Notes under the pieces: generated by a model
Told to the model about the DNA's origin: nothing
What the model saw: the letters and a program-made list of their open reading frames with translations, nothing else
Database searches by the model: none
Position numbers and translations under genes: made by a program
Shown: in pieces, positions 59,173-64,000 of the stretch
Layout of the letters: every line of letters starts with the position of its first letter
Position numbering within the stretch: the first letter of the stretch is position 1
Assembly (NCBI GenBank): GCA_007258455.2
Contig: VDFB02193867.1
Location: 530,010,863 to 530,074,862, forward strand
From: Sequoia sempervirens
Lineage: Eukaryota; Streptophyta; Pinopsida; Cupressales; Cupressaceae
DNA: 64,000 nt
Direction of reading: 5' to 3'

Positions 59173-60296
59173 TGTTGAGGTATTTGTAAGGAAAGCGATG
59201 GTGCAAAAACGCCTTCCTAATACAAAATCCTTAGGAAAGAAGTGTAGAAAGACCATTCATTTTAACAAGTTACATACATTGAGATGTACATTCATAGAAC
59301 AAAAGGAGAGACAAAATATCACACACAAAGATAACACTAGATATATGTGGGAAAACCCTTACGGGAAAAAACCCCACACACCAAGTAAAGTCTCTTTGTA
59401 TTACAATAAATAGATTACATATAGAGTTACAAACTTCATTCTCAGATGTTAACTCACATCAGAAATACAATCCCCTTAGTTGACCTCACTCATAGAAACT
59501 TTGCGCCTCAATTACAATGCTCGTAAAAGTATACCATGTAAAACCACACAACCACCATTAGGTTTTCATTAATTTCATTATCTTCACTAACAAGCTTCCT
59601 TCCCACATCAAGCTGCCCATTAATAAATTTGGTTACAAAGAATATTACCATATTCAAGCTCTTTATTGACCCCAGAGTCAAATCAACCATTTAATGCAAA
59701 TATATCGCTATCAAGAAATATAGCTTTTGGTCCAATGATCATTGATTCACAACATCAATATAGAATTAACGAATGAATTTGTACCACATTTCGACACATC
59801 ACTCTTCCATTGTCTACCACCGATGTAAGCAAATCCCATTGATGCAAGGAAAACTCAGCGATTCCCCTTTATAATTTATTAGCTTGTTCCATGTGGTCCC
59901 CACTATCCACACAACATCCATGTCACTGTCATATGAATGATGTCACCATCCACAAACTGGTCCCACCATCCATCGGTCATGTCACCAAGTTAGAGAAACC
60001 TAAACTTCACAACCTCCAATGAGAGGTTAGGATATTCCTAAAACCCACAACAACAAGATCACCATGTCAGGAAGTTATGGAACTTACAAACCCCATGACA
60101 TGTGTTACAAAGTACAAAAATCCAACGATCCTATGACTAGCTCAATGTCACCATGTTATAATCTTTCAGAATCCCATGACTTAGGTTTCTAGGTTCAATA
60201 TTTTGGTGATAGTTCAATAATGAAGGCTAACAAAGGGAAAAATGTCAAGTCTTTAAGAGAGGTCCAAGCCAGCAAGTTGAGGCACATTTTCCAACA
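59173..60296 (-). repeat. Copia 3' LTR (about 1,124 bp)
   Basis: On the minus strand it starts TGTTGGAAAATG after a purine tract and ends CTCAACA, so the ends form a 5-bp inverted repeat (TGTTG/CAACA). It contains GGGTTTTTTCCCGTAAGGG near 59360, a block common in R/U5 of plant copia LTRs. No partner LTR is present in the window to confirm the ends. Confidence 0.7.
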
Positions 60297-60312
60297 AGCT
60301 CCCACTTGATGA
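60297..60312 (-). other. Copia polypurine tract
   Basis: On the minus strand, TCATCAAGTGGGAGCT directly before the LTR. Confidence 0.7.
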
Positions 60313-60339
60313 AGACTTGTTTCCTTCATCTAAACTCAA

Positions 60340-60946
60340 ATTTATTGAAGATCGTAGGCCCCAAGGCCCATTAAACTAGCACACCACCTATACTTGTTTG
60401 TGCTCGCAGGCTTTGTCAATGCATCATCGACATTCCCTAGAGTATCCACCTTTTCTAGAAATTAACCTTTCCATCTTCCACCATATCAAGAATGAAATGA
60501 TATTGTGCATCAATGCGCTTCATCCTAGCATGGAAAGTGGGATTTTTCACCAAACAGATAGCACTTTGACCGTCGCAGCATATCATAATCTTCCCTGCAT
60601 TAAACCCAATATCTGAACATAAATTTCTAAGCCAAGTGGCTTCTTTGTAGGCATGTGTTGTTGTCATATACTTCTCCTCAATAGTAGATAAAGCGACTAT
60701 AGCTTGCCGCTTGCTCATCCAACTCACTGCACCAACAAATAACATGAAGATGTATCCACTGGTGGATCTTCTGCTGTTAATGTCCCCTATCCAATCAGAA
60801 TCCACATACCCATGAATGCTAAGAGATCTTTGTGACCCAACCAATTTTCCATGATAACATAAAGAAAACTCTAAGGTACCCTTCAAATATCTAAAACTCT
60901 CTTCACAGCATCCTAATGCGGCCTTCCTAGATTTTCCATAAATCAA
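60340..60946 (-). pseudogene. Copia RNase H domain
   Basis: The minus-strand frame 60946-60455 reads LKGTLEFSLCYHG, GYVDSDWIGDINSRRSTSGY, AVSWMSKRQAIVALST, then CDGQSAICLVKNPTFHARMK and DMVEDGKV. These are the landmarks of the copia RNase H, which removes the RNA template during cDNA synthesis. The usual STxEAEYMA is here STIEEKYMT. After a stop the typical tail (LGNVDDALTKPAS) continues to about 60350. It is the best-preserved domain of this element. Confidence 0.88.
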
Positions 60947-62100
60947 CTAAGAACTCCCACTACTTGGGAAATGTCTAGCCTAGTATAGACCATTGCATAC
61001 ATTAAACTACTAGCAACACTTGCATACGACACCCTAGTCATGTCCTCCATCTCAGTAGGAGACTTCAAACAGTCTTCAATAGATAGCTCCATTCCCTACA
61101 ACACTAGAACAACTAGTTGCTTGCAATCTGTCATATCAAATCTCTCAAGGACAATAGTAGTATACTTGCTCTAGTTGAACCAAATATTTTTTCTTCCTTT
61201 ATCCCTCCTAATTTCCATTCCCAAAATATACCTAGCTGCACCTAAATCTTTCATGTTAAACTTTGCTGAGAATTGAGATTTTAGATCAGAAATCATAGTC
61301 TTACTATTTCCTATGAAAAACATGCCATCCACTTATAGGGAAATAATAAGAAATCAATCATTTTTAGTTTTGTAATACACAAAATGATCATATTTTGATC
61401 TCACAAATCCCAACGATAACACAAAGGTGTCAAACTTTTGGTACCACATTCTAGGTGATTAATTTAAACCATACAAATATATCTTTACCTTTTTCAACAA
61501 AGTGCTCAAGTTGGGACATATAAAAATTTTCTTCCAACTCTCCATGAAGAAATGTTGTCTTCACATCCATCTACTTGATCTCTAAGTCATACGCGGCTGC
61601 AAGTGACAAAAGAAATCTGATAGATGCCAGCTTAGCTACAAGATAAAATATTTCTCCATAATCAATTCCCACCACCTAGGAATAACCTTTCATGACCAAC
61701 CTAGCCTTATACTTCTCAACACTTCCATCCAGACTAGTCTTCTTCTTAAATACCCGTTTACAGCCAATAGGCTTTCGCCTTTCAGGAAAAGGTACCAAAT
61801 CCTAGGTTTCATTCTTCTTCAATGATGTCATTACTTCATTCATGGCTTCTAACCAGGAATTTGAATCAGACATATTAATTTCCTCTTTCATAGTCCTAGG
61901 CTCAATAGTGCTATTAATCAAAGCATAGGAACAATTTTAATCCAACATAGAAAATCCATACCTATCAGATTGATGCTTTTCACATGTAGATCTCCTCACA
62001 AGTTGAGGCCGAAGTCGTGGTTCTTCTTTAGAAATCTCAGAGTTACTAGAACTCTCCTCAATTTTAGGTACACTTTGTAGATCCTCTTTATCTAGAGTTT
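60947..62100 (-). pseudogene. Copia reverse transcriptase, heavily mutated
   Basis: The minus strand keeps recognisable pieces such as YKARLVMKGYS, SIRFLLSLAAAYDLEIK and MDVKTTFLHGELEENFYM (about 61550-61720), which mark the fingers and start of the palm in copia RT. Many stops follow, and no intact Y-V-D-D catalytic motif is evident in the decayed part. No open frame longer than 60 codons survives here. Confidence 0.75.
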
Positions 62101-62149
62101 GAGGAATTTCAATTGCATCATTCTTCTTTTCCTTTTTATATATCTCTAA

Positions 62150-63220
62150 CTACATACTAGCTATTGAAGGCTTCATCTCACAAAAGATTACACTTTTGTT
62201 GTACAAAAACTTCTTAGTAAAAATATTCCAAAGCTTGTATCCTTTCACACCAATGACATAGCCAATGAAGATACATTTGCCAACCTTGTTCTCCAACTTT
62301 GATCTCTTCTCATTTGGCACATGTGCATATGCCTCACAACCAAAGACACAAATATGTCTTAAAGAGGGCTTCTTACCAGACCATGCTTCCAAAGGTGTTT
62401 TGTCAATAAGAGTTGAACAAGGTGAACACTTTATCAAGTAACATGTTGTAGCCATAGCCTCCGCACAAAAAAATTTCTCTAGACCAGCACTATTCAATAT
62501 AATTCTCACTCTTTCCATTAGCGTCCTATTTAACCTTTCAACAAATCCATTCTATTGTGGAGTATAAGGCATAGTTTTATGCCTTTTAATCCCATGGTCT
62601 TTGCAGTACCTTTTGAAATTTTTAGAACATAACTCACCACCATTATCTGTCTTCAAGCATTTAGTTTTCCTTCCATTCTAATTTTCTACCAATTTTTTAA
62701 ACTCTTTAAACTAGTTGAACACTTCTAATTTACTCTCAAGAAAGTACACAAATTCCCTTCTCAAATAATCATCAATAGAAGAAACATAATATCTAGACTT
62801 TGATAAGGAAGGAACATTCACTGGAACAAATACAACATAATGAACATAATCTAGTATGCCAGCAGATTTATGAGGACTCGAATAAAATGAAACATGATGT
62901 TGCTTTCCAAAAATACAGTGTTCACAAAAATCAAACTCAAGGTTACAATCAACAAGCCCTTCAACAAAATTTTTATTTTTCAAATCTTTTAAGCCTTTCT
63001 CTCCTATGTGAACAAGTCTATGATGCCACAACATGGTTTTCTCTACTAGGAGTTTCACCTCCATCAAGTTTTCACCCAAAGGAACTTTATTATCCTTCTC
63101 TACATAAGTACGTTTTCTTGACTTTACAGAGGTGTTGTTACATTGAACAGGACATATACCCAGCTTGTACAAAGTTCCTATGTGTGCACCCTTAGCAAAA
63201 ACCATTGAGCCTCTAGTCAT
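62150..63220 (-). pseudogene. Copia GAG-pre-integrase and integrase
   Basis: Frames 63220-62711 and 62518-62150. The zinc-binding HHCC head is LWHHRLVHIGEKGLKDLK (about 63034-62990) with CEHCIFGKQHHVSF (about 62930). The catalytic core has IDDYLRR, then a DNGGEL with the second catalytic Asp (about 62650-62630) and GFVERLNRTLMERVR with the Glu (about 62560-62510). The first catalytic Asp, normally in H-S-D-V-W-G-P, is lost (HYVVFVP). The C-terminal part has PLEAWSGKKPSLRHICVFGC. A stop occurs between the two frames. The enzyme cannot be active. Confidence 0.85.
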
Positions 63221-63229
63221 CTTATAGTC

Positions 63230-63535
63230 TCCACTCTAGAAAGAAACTTGCACACCAACATCATTCAGCTTACTGACAGAAAGCAGGTTATGAGCCAAAC
63301 CTGGTATGTAGAGAACACCATCAATCCCTTTGATTATTTTGTGAGGGAATTGTGTTTTGACTCTTCCATGACCACCAATTTTTGGAGTTGAATCACTTGC
63401 TAGGTACACTTTTCCACTAGCATACTTTTCATACTTACTGAACCAATCTCTGTGAGATTTCATGTTAAAATATGTACTTGATTCAATTGGCTAGACATCA
63501 TCAGATGTCTGAGTTTCCAAGGCTACAATGAAGGC
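63230..63535 (-). pseudogene. Copia protease relic
   Basis: The frame 63463-63236 reads KSHRDWFSKYEKYASGKVYL, then GGHGRVKTQFPHKIIKGIDG and VLYIPGLAHNLLSVSKLNDV, the typical copia protease end. The active-site stretch, normally D-S-G-A-S-x-H-M-T, is IESSTYFNMK here, so the catalytic Asp is replaced. A stop lies just before it. Confidence 0.78.
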
Positions 63536-63595
63536 ATTTTCATCACTCTAAGAAGAGTCATTATTTGAAGAGTTATTCTTCTTCTTCTCCTCCTC

Positions 63596-63639
63596 CTTAC
63601 AATCCTTTTGAATATGACTAGTCTGCCCCTAGTTCCGAC
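63596..63639 (-). pseudogene. Copia Gag zinc knuckle, split by LTR insertion
   Basis: The minus strand gives RN-stop-GQTSHIQKDC. The third and fourth ligands (His, Cys) of a C-X2-C-X4-H-X4-C knuckle remain. The second Cys is a TAG, and the first falls exactly at the insertion point of the LTR at 63640. Confidence 0.65.
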
Positions 63640-64000
63640 TGTAGATACCTAAATTTGGACACTTGATTTATCCAAATTTATCCCCTTTCATCTAAGCATC
63701 CCCTTATCTGCATTAATTAAGTAATATCACTATTATTTAATTAATCCCTCTAAAGTTCTTCTAATCCCTAAGGTATCTAGTTAAATAATTAAATACCTTC
63801 CCCTTTCATCAAATGAATTAAATAAATATGCCATTTATTTAATTCCCTTTATGTCCCATCCTCTATCATTTTTATCTAAAATTAATCCATCTTCTAATCT
63901 CATCATTAGGGATGTGCACATGCCTAATCCTTGATTAGGATGTGTCGCATCCTCCAACTTTTGCAAGTTGGCCTCTAATCTCTCTTAGCCACCTAACCCT
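63640..64000 (+). mobile_element. Start of another LTR, continues past window
   Basis: Begins TGTAGATACC in the middle of the copia knuckle. It is AT-rich with repeated AATTAAATAA words, like the solo LTR whose start is TGTAGACACG. The preceding 5 bp (CCGAC) should be its target duplication, but the far end is outside the window. Confidence 0.6.

Larger units (their letters stand above)
59173..63639 (-). mobile_element. Ty1/copia element, minus strand, 5' part cut by another LTR
   Basis: Reading the minus strand: Gag zinc knuckle remnant (63639-63596), broken protease, GAG-pre-integrase, integrase, stop-filled RT, RNase H, purine tract, 3' LTR. The order protease-integrase-RT-RNase H is diagnostic of Ty1/copia. 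The 5' LTR and most of Gag lie beyond the LTR that interrupts it at 63640. All enzymes are damaged. Confidence 0.88.

Noticed and set aside
62800..63195. 131-codon plus-strand ORF
   Set aside because: Antisense shadow of the copia integrase region on the minus strand.

Overview
The window looks like intergenic heterochromatin of a large, AT-rich plant nuclear genome, probably a gymnosperm. The reasons are nested LTR retrotransposons with plant-type primer sites, LINE and SINE scraps, long unique AT-rich spacers and coding relics full of stop codons. I found no intact host gene, rRNA, tRNA or CRISPR array. The species assignment is inference.

Layout. (1) 1-15.5 kb: a decayed Ty3-like element (copy A) is split by a complete 11,086-bp element at 1348-12433. 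That inserted element has 3.1- and 3.7-kb LTRs, a tRNA-iMet-type primer site, a purine tract, a perfect 5-bp target duplication (ATCAA) and no coding capacity, so it resembles a LARD. Its right LTR carries a SINE with a 14-bp target duplication, and the left LTR keeps the empty site. (2) 15.5-29 kb: mostly unique AT-rich sequence. It holds a SINE-like fragment, two coding relics recognisable only if stop codons are ignored (22.9-23.6 and 24.9-25.26 kb), an array of short inverted motifs (26.0-26.65 kb) and two unclassified ORFs (27.4-28.2 kb). (3) 29.06-32.6 kb: a 5'-truncated copy of the same Ty3-like family on the minus strand (copy C). (4) 34.1-56.9 kb: the fullest copy of that family (copy B). 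Its interior (48.5-54.7 kb) is hit by a solo LTR with target duplication CTAAT. Its 5' LTR appears to start at 34,125 and to be split by about 11 kb of other sequence that contains a 100-N gap, a 75-bp tandem repeat, a multi-exon pseudogene and a composite repeat block. The matching CTAGG at 34,120 and 56,881 supports this. Its 3' LTR carries two LINE reverse-transcriptase pieces in opposite orientations. (5) 56.9-59.2 kb: spacer with a dense palindromic motif array. (6) 59.17-63.64 kb: a dead Ty1/copia element on the minus strand, cut by another LTR that starts at 63,640 and leaves the window.

How the parts relate. Copies A, B and C share one unusual plan: a degenerate S/P-rich acidic leader (seen in A and B), a retropepsin-like DNGS domain (A and B), a G-patch, and a C-X2-H-X4-H-X4-C knuckle, then about 1.1-1.25 kb of non-coding DNA, a purine tract and an LTR. 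No reverse transcriptase, RNase H or integrase lies between the knuckle and the purine tract in any of the three. This points to a non-autonomous lineage mobilised in trans. With the coding-free LARD, the window holds two different parasitic retroelement designs, one inserted in the other. The relative order is copy A, then the LARD, then the SINE.
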